DNA of 64,000 nucleotides from Parabacteroides sp. TM07-1AC (GTDB lineage: Bacteria > Bacteroidota > Bacteroidia > Bacteroidales > Tannerellaceae). The stretch lies in contig NZ_QUKD01000001.1 in NCBI RefSeq assembly GCF_003480915.1, forward strand, positions 806,001 through 870,000, read 5' to 3'. Shown here piece after piece: positions 27,839 to 36,909 of this stretch. Below the pieces are notes generated by a model that saw only the letters and a list, made by a program, of their open reading frames with translations, was not told the origin of the DNA and made no database searches. Numbering within the stretch: position 1 is the stretch's first letter; each line of letters begins with the position of its first letter. A program made the position numbers and the translations under genes.

Positions 27839-30133
27839 TTACTTATTAATGATATTTACCCACTCTCCTTTGCTCGTTTCAAAAGAAAGGATACCGTTCT
27901 CATTCGTAACTTCACCAGCATTTCCAGTGACAACCACTTCCTCCGCTCCAAACGGTGAAGCGATCCGGATAGTGCCGCCCTGCTCCGGATAGATATGCAG
28001 TTTGGTGATCTTTCCATTCTGTTTTTCTGCCGAAATAAGGAAAGCCCCCATAGCACGCAGGTTATCGAATGAAACGTTTGACCAGCCGGCAGGGATAGCC
28101 GGGAATACACGGATAATACCTGTGTGACTCTGCAATAACATTTCCTGAATACCGGATGCAAAAGCAAAGTTACCTTCCAGGGTAAACGGACGATAAGTAA
28201 ATTTCGATTTACCGGTCTTTGTCTGGTCACCGTTCGCATGGAATGTATTTCGAAGGCAGAAACATTCGGCAAATGTACGCAGTTTGTCGGCTGCACCTTC
28301 GCCGTCGAAAGCACGGGCCTTCATGTTACCACACCAACTGTATGAATAGCCACACCACCAATCCGGTCCATAATCTTCTAATTTCTGAATGGTAGCCCGA
28401 ATAATCTTCTGTGATTTTTCTCCCTGGCTCCAGTCCAGCAACCCCAGCGGATGAATAGCCATCGCATGAGAGAAGTGACGGTGGGACTGATCGTATGAGA
28501 AACCTTTGGCAAATGTCAGGGCACCTTCTTTATCGGTATCCAGTTCCGGCAGTTGTTCATTCAGCTTCTGCCAATGGGCGGCTTCTTCCGGAATATTCAG
28601 TTCACCTGCCAGCTCTGAAGCAGCGCCGAAAGCAAACTTCATTAAGGCCAGATCATAATTGGTCATATCTTTGAACCAGGCATTGATCGAATTATCATAT
28701 ATCTCCGGACTGGAACTCATCGTTAGTTTCCGGACACCCTGTGCATCCACTACGGATATCTGCTCCAGGAATGTAGCCACCTCTTTCAGGAATGGATAAG
28801 CACGGTCCTTCAGAAATTCACGATCCATCGAATACTTCCAGTGAAGATAAAAATGCTGTGCCAACCATGCTCCGGCAGTCTGCGACATAGAATACTGTAT
28901 CCATCCGCCCATCGGTACACCTAGTAAAGTACAGACACCGGGCACATTCATACCGTCTGTTTCAAAATACTGACGGGTATATTCTTTGTAGACATCCCTT
29001 TGATTCCACAATGTATTCAGATAACCCAAGCCCTCTTTCAGATGATTGCCCGTATAGGTCGGCCAGTAACTAAGCTGGGTATTCAGGTCATGGTGATAGT
29101 CGCCCTTCCAGGGGGGTAACTTACCGTTATCCGCTGTCCAGACAGCCTGCAACGAGATAGGATATGAATCTTCACGGGTAGCAGAACCGTACTTATACAT
29201 TTCATTATCATATTGTTTCTGTAAAACAGGATCGGGAAGTGTTATGGAAGACTGCGCCCAATAACTCTTCCAGAAATCCAAATGAGACTGATAATCCTGA
29301 TTTATACCGCGCGTCATCGCTTCCTGCGTTTCATCCGATGCTTTATCTTGTACCAATGAAGAAGTCACACTCCACACTCCGCAAAGTGTTTGTCCTTTTT
29401 GCTCCCAGCGGACATTTACATCATATGAAAAACCATTCCACCCCTCCTGATGATAGGTGATCTGATTGGCATCTTCATTGATTTCCCCCTGTTTATATCC
29501 GAGACGACGCAGATCCTGTCCTTCCACAGAATTGCCGGCTTCATTTCCTCCGGTATTGTATTTGGGAGAAATCAAGGTCGGAGTGATCGATGACGGTAAA
29601 TTCTCGAAAACAAACCAGCCGACCGGTTCGGTAGCATGGACAAACGTTTTCAATGTCGCCCCGTTCTCCCAGGTCGCTTCACAAAGCGCATTGTTCAGAT
29701 ACAAACGAACATCAGATGGAGATCCCAGTTCTTTCAACGAGAACTCCAACGCCGCTCCCGGTATTTTGGACGGAGCCGGTTGCCGGTCATACGGGTGATC
29801 GAACTTCTTTTGTACCGGCAGATAATCCCCTTTCATCACCTGCTCACGAACCCAGGCAAACCGGTTGTTCGGTCCCGAAATACTATCCATCGGGCGAAGA
29901 TCCCAAAGGTCTGTCCTATCCAGTGAAAAGCGTAACGCCGAATCCCGCTGCCACACCAGGGCACCGACCGTCGCATTTCCTAACGGCATTCCTTCATCCC
30001 AGGTCTTTGCCAGATCCGGGAACTGCAGATCGCTGTCCGATGATACCACCGGCAGGTCAACAGATACATTACAGGCTGTCAATAGCCATACACTCCATGT
30101 CAGTAATAAGTTTTTCTTCATAATATAATACAT
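27839..30133 (-). CDS. GH95-like alpha-fucosidase/galactosidase lipoprotein, variant active site
   Basis: This 764-residue protein starts 8 bp after the GH101 stop. A better start may be Met5 (MKKNLLLTW, at 30121), giving a lipobox WLLTAC. The order is an N-terminal beta domain (about 35-270), an (alpha/alpha)6 barrel (about 290-670) and a C-terminal beta domain. DLNTQLSYWP aligns with the GH95 N-x-N-x-Q-M-N-Y-W segment but has Asp for the first Asn. Glu in MSSSPEI fits the catalytic acid. TLEGNFAFASGIQEMLLQSH aligns with the canonical DGNFG segment but has Glu for Asp. The family is thus GH95 or a close sister, acting on an alpha-L-fucosyl or alpha-L-galactosyl end by an uncertain mechanism. 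Confidence 0.7.
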   Translation of the reverse strand: MYYIMKKNLLLTWSVWLLTACNVSVDLPVVSSDSDLQFPDLAKTWDEGMPLGNATVGALVWQRDSALRFSLDRTDLWDLRPMDSISGPNNRFAWVREQVMKGDYLPVQKKFDHPYDRQPAPSKIPGAALEFSLKELGSPSDVRLYLNNALCEATWENGATLKTFVHATEPVGWFVFENLPSSITPTLISPKYNTGGNEAGNSVEGQDLRRLGYKQGEINEDANQITYHQEGWNGFSYDVNVRWEQKGQTLCGVWSVTSSLVQDKASDETQEAMTRGINQDYQSHLDFWKSYWAQSSITLPDPVLQKQYDNEMYKYGSATREDSYPISLQAVWTADNGKLPPWKGDYHHDLNTQLSYWPTYTGNHLKEGLGYLNTLWNQRDVYKEYTRQYFETDGMNVPGVCTLLGVPMGGWIQYSMSQTAGAWLAQHFYLHWKYSMDREFLKDRAYPFLKEVATFLEQISVVDAQGVRKLTMSSSPEIYDNSINAWFKDMTNYDLALMKFAFGAASELAGELNIPEEAAHWQKLNEQLPELDTDKEGALTFAKGFSYDQSHRHFSHAMAIHPLGLLDWSQGEKSQKIIRATIQKLEDYGPDWWCGYSYSWCGNMKARAFDGEGAADKLRTFAECFCLRNTFHANGDQTKTGKSKFTYRPFTLEGNFAFASGIQEMLLQSHTGIIRVFPAIPAGWSNVSFDNLRAMGAFLISAEKQNGKITKLHIYPEQGGTIRIASPFGAEEVVVTGNAGEVTNENGILSFETSKGEWVNIINK

Positions 30134-30141
30134 CTAAAATT

Positions 30142-33100
30142 CTATTTTATCAACTCTCCTTTTATTCCGAAATCGTCGATAACCAGCAATCCGTTCCCCT
30201 CTTTCACTACGGCGATATAAAAATCCGTACAGTCAGGAGTCGTGAAACGGACGTTACATGTTCCGGGACGATTCAAGTCGTAGGAAAAGACCTCTTCACC
30301 GGTCGACAAGGATCTGCCAACCACCTTGTAAACATCCCTGGTATCCACCTTGTAATCAAATTCGACTTCATATACCTGTCCCGGAGCGAAACGGATCATG
30401 GCAGGAGAAGTACGATATACCTCCCCGTTTCTTTCGCGCCAGGTAGCCAACGACCAATTCCCGTGAATTGTATTATCCGTATAAACATCGTGTTTTTGAG
30501 ACAGATGCGTAGTAAATGCACTGGGCTGACAAGCTATAAAAGGCCCCCAGCCCTCATCGACATGTTCAAAATCTTCAAAATAAGCATAACCGGCTTTTTG
30601 TGTTTGCAGGCATTCCACCAGACGAACATCATCGAAACATACGGCTGCCGTATCCTCTGAAGCGACACCGCCATTCAGTGAAAGAACAATCTCTTTTTGA
30701 CCTGCCGGCATACGGAATGGTATCTTCAAACGCTGCCAGGTCGTCCGGAAACGATCCGTATTATCTGTATAATTCATGACACGGCTTTCCTGGATGGAAG
30801 TTTGTTTCTTCAACTCTTCTCCGCTTTGTATCGCCAGCGTCGCTTCTTTCCGGCCGATGACATTGACCCAAACAGAAGCTACATATTCCTTACCAGATAT
30901 CAGTCCGTTCACCACCTGGCTGACACCGGCAGCATCCTTTCCTTTTATCTCCAGATAGTCCTGTCCGTAAGCTGTTTCCCTGACAGCCAAAGCATCCGTA
31001 GCTCCCTGCTTCTTCTGCCAATAGTCAAACAACTGGCTGTCGAAACCTGTATCTTTTACCGGACTACCCTCGCTCCAGATCATTTCCGGTAAAGGAGCCA
31101 TCTCCCGTTTATAAACGACATACCCTTGGTCCGGCAAAGCATCTATCTCTATCCGACCGTTACGGACAGGAAGCGTTCCTGCCAACTTACGTCCCAGATC
31201 GCTCAAAGCATACAAATAAACTGTTTCCTGTCCTTTCCAGGATTCCGGCAACTGCCAGGTCGTTTTCCCTCCCTGTACATTATAGTGGTAAATCTTTTCT
31301 TCCGTTTCCGGATTCCAGGGAATGAATACACAGTCACCCGTCATTAGAGTCTGTTCTCCCCTCTGAATGACTGTTCCGTTCTTCCCGTCTCCCACGGCAA
31401 GTAAACCACTCTCCAATACAGCACGTGCCGTATCCAGCTGCAATACCGGATAATGCATCAAATACCGGTAAGGCAACTGTTTGGTAAAAAAGTTATGAAT
31501 CACACCTTTAAAATCACGTCCTTTTTGCCAGCCCATAAAACCGATCTCCGCTCCCCGGTTATATCCTCCGAGTAAAGCCGGATGCATAGCATAGCCGTCC
31601 CGGTACTGATGATGAACCAAACGATGTATCAAGCTTTTAGCCTCCGGATTATAATGGATCCATACGGCCTCCTTATCAAACACATCTGCATCTTCCGTCC
31701 ATACAGCCCAGCCATTTTGGTTGAATAACCGGGCAGTCTGATGAGCCAGCCAACGATATTCCCGATAGGTATCGAGATAAACAAAAGACAGGTCGGGCAC
31801 ATCTACTTTCAGCCGGTTCAAACGTTCTTCAAAAGAACCTGCCAGCATATCCGCCTCTTTGTTCAGGAAATAAGACTGGTCCAGCCAGCTCCATGCAGGC
31901 ATATCCGTCACGATCCGGTCATTGAAAGCTCTCGCCTCCGGATAAGATTCACTATGATTGATATGAACTCCGATATGCGCATTGTATTTCCGGGCTTCTT
32001 TTGCCAGAAATGCCAGATCGTCCTTTCCTCCCGCCCGTTCGTTATAATTACCGGAGTAATCCGGATGGGCACTGTCATGCCCTTCGCTCTGATATCCTTT
32101 CAGTTCGAGCATCTGTCCGAAACCATCGGTTGCCAGGTAAAACTTCTTGATATTATCCAACTGGCGAAGGAACGGATACTGGGCACAGCTGGCAAAATTC
32201 ATAGTGATCGTAGCATATGAGTTCTGTATCCTGTCTACACCGAAAGGAGCCGGATAGACACGCTGCAAAGCAACAGCTCCGTCTTGCCAGTCGACCTTAT
32301 TGTCCCGATTGCAATCATCGGAGAGGATCACCTTTATATAAGGCAGCCCGACTAGTTCTCCGTCATGTCCCCGATACATCCACTCGTTCCCCCAAATACC
32401 TGTCACCACCGAACCGGGTGTCTGTACCGATCGATACAAAAACTGACGGGTCGCATAAATAGAATTACTTTCAAGAGTTGCCACTAACTTATCTGAGTTC
32501 AGCAGTACAATGGAACCATACTGGCTGGTATTATCGACAGCCTTCTCTTTCAACGGATAGAATCTGTCGGCATGTACATTATCTGCTACAGACAGGCAAC
32601 TTCCCGGAACCGTATCCGATAGGGATACCAGATTATGATCCGGAAAAGCCAACGTCTTTACTTTAAAGTTTCCTTTTTCTTCTATTTCGGTTACGGATAG
32701 CTGAAACAGGTTATCGGTTACCTGACAGCAGACCTGCATCGTAACACCTATCTCTTTTACTTTTAATGTATACAGAATCCGGTCAGCTTCCGCTTTGCTT
32801 GTCACCTGAGGCTGATAACGATCACCATTGATCAGGATATCTTTTACATCAAAAGGCTGTCCGTCCAGCCGGGACTGAGTTTCTTTCCAAAGATAAGACT
32901 GTACGGATGGAAAATCTTTATTCAATACTACCTCCATTCGGGATGAAGACAAGGTATAACCGCTTTTCTTTTTAACAATCTCTCTCTTCTGCTCTTTCAA
33001 AGCCCGGCAAATGACATTGGATATCTGCACATTTCCCTGATCATGCACGCGGAAACCTGTCCGACCGGGCGAGAGAGGAAGATCCGGTATATATTTATGA

Positions 33101-33528
33101 GTAATCTGTTCCCCGTCCACATATACTGTCAGTGTACGTTCGATACAATTTACTTTGATATGCCGTAGATGATGCGCATATAATTTAGCAATATCACGGG
33201 CTATCTCCGTCTTACCGTTCGGTGTTTCCACATACCAATAGGCAAAGCCCAAATGATCCGTGGCCTTATCACAGCCTACATATATCCAATCGTTTTCATT
33301 TACATAACGGAGCAATACACCCACCTGTGCCGATGAATTTTGTGGCAACAGGTCGAACTCGACCGTACTGTTGACAGCCGAAAAACCATCCACCCATGCC
33401 AGGCTATCCTGTCCGCTTTTCAAATACCAGGTACAGGAAGAATCGTTTATACCTTTCTCCAATTGCGGAGAGGCGAAAGAAGTTACTGAGATCAAACAAA
33501 AAGTCCCTATAGTTAGGATTTTATTCAT
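30142..33528 (-). CDS. Endo-alpha-N-acetylgalactosaminidase-like enzyme, GH101
   Basis: The ATG at 33528 gives 1128 residues with a signal peptide (MNKILTIGTFCLISVTSFAS); an in-frame TTG three codons earlier is less likely. The order is a LamG-like beta-sandwich (about 25-180), a supersandwich-like region, a TIM barrel (about 430-720) and C-terminal galactose-binding-like modules (about 830-1125, the last beginning AYFEDFEHVDEGW). Asp586 in FVYLDTYREYRW and Glu612 in AVWTEDADV fit the GH101 nucleophile and acid/base. GH101 releases Gal-beta1,3-GalNAc (core 1) from serine or threonine. This is the strongest single pointer to mucin-type O-glycans in the locus. It heads a unit with GH95. Confidence 0.85.
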   Translation of the reverse strand: MNKILTIGTFCLISVTSFASPQLEKGINDSSCTWYLKSGQDSLAWVDGFSAVNSTVEFDLLPQNSSAQVGVLLRYVNENDWIYVGCDKATDHLGFAYWYVETPNGKTEIARDIAKLYAHHLRHIKVNCIERTLTVYVDGEQITHKYIPDLPLSPGRTGFRVHDQGNVQISNVICRALKEQKREIVKKKSGYTLSSSRMEVVLNKDFPSVQSYLWKETQSRLDGQPFDVKDILINGDRYQPQVTSKAEADRILYTLKVKEIGVTMQVCCQVTDNLFQLSVTEIEEKGNFKVKTLAFPDHNLVSLSDTVPGSCLSVADNVHADRFYPLKEKAVDNTSQYGSIVLLNSDKLVATLESNSIYATRQFLYRSVQTPGSVVTGIWGNEWMYRGHDGELVGLPYIKVILSDDCNRDNKVDWQDGAVALQRVYPAPFGVDRIQNSYATITMNFASCAQYPFLRQLDNIKKFYLATDGFGQMLELKGYQSEGHDSAHPDYSGNYNERAGGKDDLAFLAKEARKYNAHIGVHINHSESYPEARAFNDRIVTDMPAWSWLDQSYFLNKEADMLAGSFEERLNRLKVDVPDLSFVYLDTYREYRWLAHQTARLFNQNGWAVWTEDADVFDKEAVWIHYNPEAKSLIHRLVHHQYRDGYAMHPALLGGYNRGAEIGFMGWQKGRDFKGVIHNFFTKQLPYRYLMHYPVLQLDTARAVLESGLLAVGDGKNGTVIQRGEQTLMTGDCVFIPWNPETEEKIYHYNVQGGKTTWQLPESWKGQETVYLYALSDLGRKLAGTLPVRNGRIEIDALPDQGYVVYKREMAPLPEMIWSEGSPVKDTGFDSQLFDYWQKKQGATDALAVRETAYGQDYLEIKGKDAAGVSQVVNGLISGKEYVASVWVNVIGRKEATLAIQSGEELKKQTSIQESRVMNYTDNTDRFRTTWQRLKIPFRMPAGQKEIVLSLNGGVASEDTAAVCFDDVRLVECLQTQKAGYAYFEDFEHVDEGWGPFIACQPSAFTTHLSQKHDVYTDNTIHGNWSLATWRERNGEVYRTSPAMIRFAPGQVYEVEFDYKVDTRDVYKVVGRSLSTGEEVFSYDLNRPGTCNVRFTTPDCTDFYIAVVKEGNGLLVIDDFGIKGELIK

Positions 33529-33574
33529 CTGTTTCAAAATTTATAGTGCTTATATGATATATTACCTGAATATA

Positions 33575-33607
33575 CAAAGATAAAGAGTGAAAATATATTA
33601 GAGAAAC
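33575..33607 (-). promoter_or_regulatory. Promoter for the GH101-GH95 unit
   Basis: On the minus strand GTTT, 21 bp, then TATCTTTG (33582-33575), a perfect TAnnTTTG. It lies 47 bp before the GH101 ATG. The -7 box sits directly after the hairpin at 33585-33619, so the two signals overlap. Confidence 0.6.
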
Positions 33608-33619
33608 ATATTTCCACTC
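33585..33619 (-). terminator. Hairpin ending the GH31-GH2 unit, overlapping a promoter
   Basis: GAGTGGAAATAT pairs with ATATTTTCACTC (minus strand, one mismatch) around an 11-nt loop, followed by TTTATCTTTG. It could end the GH2 message, act as an operator, or both. Confidence 0.5.
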
Positions 33620-33692
33620 TCTTTTCCTGAATCTCGTATTTTGCAAAATATATCACCTTTTTTGCAAACATTCGACATGGATTATTCCTTTT

Positions 33693-36600
33693 TTACTCTT
33701 CCATTATCGCCACTTTCGAGATGACCAGATCCGGTCCGTTCTTTACTTTCGCTTTCAGACGAAGGATACCGTCGTTGGAGTCTTCACGCATAATATGCAG
33801 TTTAACCCATGACTCTTCCTGATCCTGCTTGCCGGATTCGTAATCGCGACCTTCGAAAACCAGATATCCCGTACGTCCTTTCTTATCCTTGTCTGCAAAA
33901 CAAACATATAAAGAACCGATAATTCCCGGCGGACACTCGATAGTCAACTCCATCTCCTTGCCCTGCCATCCCGGAGATACTTTCCAGGTTGTTTTTTTAT
34001 TGGCAAATGTCTTGTCCGGATTAGCACAATCGATATATAATAAAGCATTACTGAACTCACCCGTTACCGTACTTTTCAGCGGTTCGACAAAAGTAAACAT
34101 CTTTTGCAGTGAAGGGATATCTTTCTCCAGCGAAGGATTGAAGTCTTCAGAATCCATATAATGCAATATGCTCTTCTTCAGCTGACGGGCAACCGGATTC
34201 TTTTCATCCTTCAGATCAAAGCCGCAGACAACCAGTTTACCCTTACCAGCTTTCAGCTCAAAGATGGCCGCCAGCTTGTTATTCCGATGGAAATCGTCTA
34301 CCGGCTGAGCGATCGGTTTATACGCTTCCGGATAATCATTTATATAAAATGCCCTCGCATCTTTATAGACAGACTGCCATTGCCAGTCGCTATGAGAATC
34401 GGTCGGGAACTCTGCAAACAACGGATGTTTATCGCGTACCACCATGCCGATCGTATTCTTTCCCTGACCAGGGAAGAAAGTCAATGACCAGTATAAAGGA
34501 TAGTAACTGATCTTATCGCATGTTTCCTCCGTACCCAGTGCGGCTGCCTGCAAAAGAACTTTTCCACCGTTTTCAAGATGCTTTATACAGGCTGCATCCA
34601 TCCGGTCGGTTACGTAAACAGTTCCAGTCGACTCTTTCTGCCTGTCGGCAGAAGTATTTACCGACGGATATACCCAGATATTCCAGCGGTTAGCTATCGC
34701 CCGTCCCTGCAGACCGACTTCCACCGTCAGTTTCTGAGCCGTAGTTATCTGTGACAGGTCACAACTAATCTTTCCCCCTAACTCCGAACTTCCGACAGGC
34801 CAACGGCGTGAAGCCGTCTCACCGGAAGCGACTAGATTGCTATTCGCATCTTTTATCTTCCAGTAAAGGCCATCCTGCAAATCTTCCGTTCCGTAATGAG
34901 CCAGTTGCATCTCGGCAGTAAACGGCTCCTTGTTCTCCCAAACATATTTCGGCATACGCAGCAAAGTGACCGTCGTATCATGATGTGCCCGGAATTGTTC
35001 GGGCGTAGTAATACCTTTACTATCATAAAATACATCCAGCCATCCGATCAGTGCTTCTCCCTGTCCCTGATAATCCTGCATGCTGAGCAACTGGATTCCG
35101 GCACAGGAGGGTGTACGAAGGAAGGATTCTATCTCATATTTATACATGATCTGATTGAGCGCACCCGAAGCTGCAACAAACTCCCCATTCTGTTCTTCGA
35201 TCCTATTCTTACGTGCCTGCTCACGAAACTCTTCCAGGTTACGGGCTTTCAGGACACCGGTATATTTCTTTATCTCCTCCCATTTGGGATAGACCGGCCA
35301 TTGTCCGATCTCATGGGAAAGGATCGGTATGTTTGACTGGGAATAAACATCCTCAAAGTCCCATGCCGTGGAAGCTCCTCCGCGTAAACCGCGTGTTGCG
35401 CCCAACTTATCGATATAATGCGTGACCATATACTGATCGACTGGCATGATCTTACGGGCAGTCGATACGGCATACAAACGGCGGGAATCCTTTGCACGTA
35501 AAGGCTTTATCCATGATTCCATCACTTCAAAATCGGAATTACCCAACTCGTTACCGATACATTGCATCACAAAAGAGGGATGATTGCCGTAAGCATTGAT
35601 CATACGGTGCAGTTCCTGTTTTACATAACGGTCGGCAGACGGATTTTTTCCCAGTCCCTGTGGATGACCTTTCGTATCCATTTCTTTCCGTTCCTTTTGT
35701 TCGACAGACATCCACCAGTCTATCCAGATCGTTTCTGCCTGGATATAGATACCGATCCGGTCGGCAGCCACAAAAGCAGCTTCGGGAGGACACCAGGAAT
35801 GGAAACGGACATGGTTCAATCCGTAATCTTTATAGATACGGAAGATACGTTCCCAATCCTCTACCTTACAGGAAGGATAACCGGTCAATGGGAAATGAAC
35901 ACAATCGAGATTTCCGCGCAGGAATACCGGTTTTCCGTTGATCTGTATCTTCGACTTGGAAGAAGTTACTTCACGGAAGCCAAATTCTATCTCACGGGTA
36001 TCGTATGTTTTCTTTTTATCCTGTACGGTAACTTTCAATCGATACAGATTCGGGGTAACATCATTCCACAGCTTGATGCCGGCGGGCATCGCCGCCTGGA
36101 AGTCCAGCACATTCGCACCTTTCTGTAAAAGTTGTTCAGTTATCCGGCTAAAAACGACCGCTCCACTCTCCCGCTCCGTCAGTTGCCAGGAGATACGGGT
36201 ATCCACTTTCTTAGCAGATGTGTTCATGATCGTATCTGTTACCTGCAGAGTACAGGGAGAAACCTTGGTAAATACTTGCGGATTGGAGAAATGGATGGCT
36301 TCGACAGCTTTCAACTGTAGGCGGCCAACTGCACCATTCCAGATACTTTGTGTATATTCGGTATACACATGCCCTTTATCGCCGATATTATAGATCAGAT
36401 CGTTATTGATACGGATCGTCAACCGGTGTTTTCCGGGAGACAAATAACCGAGATCATGGTAATGGGGAGTGGAGAGTGCATCCTGTACGGATACTTCTTT
36501 TCCATCGACAAAAACACGTGATTCCCATAAGACCCGTTCCAGTTCCATCCGGATGCGTTTTCCATTCCATTCGGATGGGATTTCAATTTCTCTCGAATAC

Positions 36601-36875
36601 CAGGCAGGACCATAATATTTATAAGCACGTGTAAGGATACCGAAATCGGAGCCGGACGTTTTTTCACCATAATGCGCTTCATCGGTTGTTCCCGGTAAAG
36701 TTATATGATCGGTAAAAGAGGTTCCCTGCCAGTTTTCTTTCAACCCTTTGTCTTCGGGATCGAGCTTAAACTGCCAGGAACCGCTTAAAGATTGATTGTT
36801 TTGTATCTGTGCAAAAGCCGATATGCACCAATTGGCTACTAAAAAAAAGATTACTTTAGAGAGTTTTTTGTTCAT
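33693..36875 (-). CDS. Exported GH2 glycosidase, large form
   Basis: This 1060-residue enzyme has a signal peptide ending ISAFAQ (residue 23). Sugar-binding (about 28-190), Ig-like (about 195-300) and TIM-barrel (about 305-620) domains are followed by about 440 residues of beta-rich sequence with an apparent inserted alpha/beta region (about 740-900, VYVTDRMDAACIKHLENGG). Glu443 in CIGNELGNSD fits the acid/base and Glu522 in LSHEIGQW fits the nucleophile. These motifs differ clearly from those of the two LacZ-like GH2 enzymes here, so a different beta-linked substrate (for example beta-glucuronide or another beta-galactoside) is likely. It is 34 bp downstream of GH31 in the same unit. Confidence 0.85.
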   Translation of the reverse strand: MNKKLSKVIFFLVANWCISAFAQIQNNQSLSGSWQFKLDPEDKGLKENWQGTSFTDHITLPGTTDEAHYGEKTSGSDFGILTRAYKYYGPAWYSREIEIPSEWNGKRIRMELERVLWESRVFVDGKEVSVQDALSTPHYHDLGYLSPGKHRLTIRINNDLIYNIGDKGHVYTEYTQSIWNGAVGRLQLKAVEAIHFSNPQVFTKVSPCTLQVTDTIMNTSAKKVDTRISWQLTERESGAVVFSRITEQLLQKGANVLDFQAAMPAGIKLWNDVTPNLYRLKVTVQDKKKTYDTREIEFGFREVTSSKSKIQINGKPVFLRGNLDCVHFPLTGYPSCKVEDWERIFRIYKDYGLNHVRFHSWCPPEAAFVAADRIGIYIQAETIWIDWWMSVEQKERKEMDTKGHPQGLGKNPSADRYVKQELHRMINAYGNHPSFVMQCIGNELGNSDFEVMESWIKPLRAKDSRRLYAVSTARKIMPVDQYMVTHYIDKLGATRGLRGGASTAWDFEDVYSQSNIPILSHEIGQWPVYPKWEEIKKYTGVLKARNLEEFREQARKNRIEEQNGEFVAASGALNQIMYKYEIESFLRTPSCAGIQLLSMQDYQGQGEALIGWLDVFYDSKGITTPEQFRAHHDTTVTLLRMPKYVWENKEPFTAEMQLAHYGTEDLQDGLYWKIKDANSNLVASGETASRRWPVGSSELGGKISCDLSQITTAQKLTVEVGLQGRAIANRWNIWVYPSVNTSADRQKESTGTVYVTDRMDAACIKHLENGGKVLLQAAALGTEETCDKISYYPLYWSLTFFPGQGKNTIGMVVRDKHPLFAEFPTDSHSDWQWQSVYKDARAFYINDYPEAYKPIAQPVDDFHRNNKLAAIFELKAGKGKLVVCGFDLKDEKNPVARQLKKSILHYMDSEDFNPSLEKDIPSLQKMFTFVEPLKSTVTGEFSNALLYIDCANPDKTFANKKTTWKVSPGWQGKEMELTIECPPGIIGSLYVCFADKDKKGRTGYLVFEGRDYESGKQDQEESWVKLHIMREDSNDGILRLKAKVKNGPDLVISKVAIMEE

Positions 36876-36909
36876 ATGTATTTTGTTATTGTCAAAAGTA
36901 AATGTAACC

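Noticed and set aside
33529..33537. Start of the GH101 gene at an upstream TTG
   Set aside because: The ATG three codons later begins a normal signal peptide.
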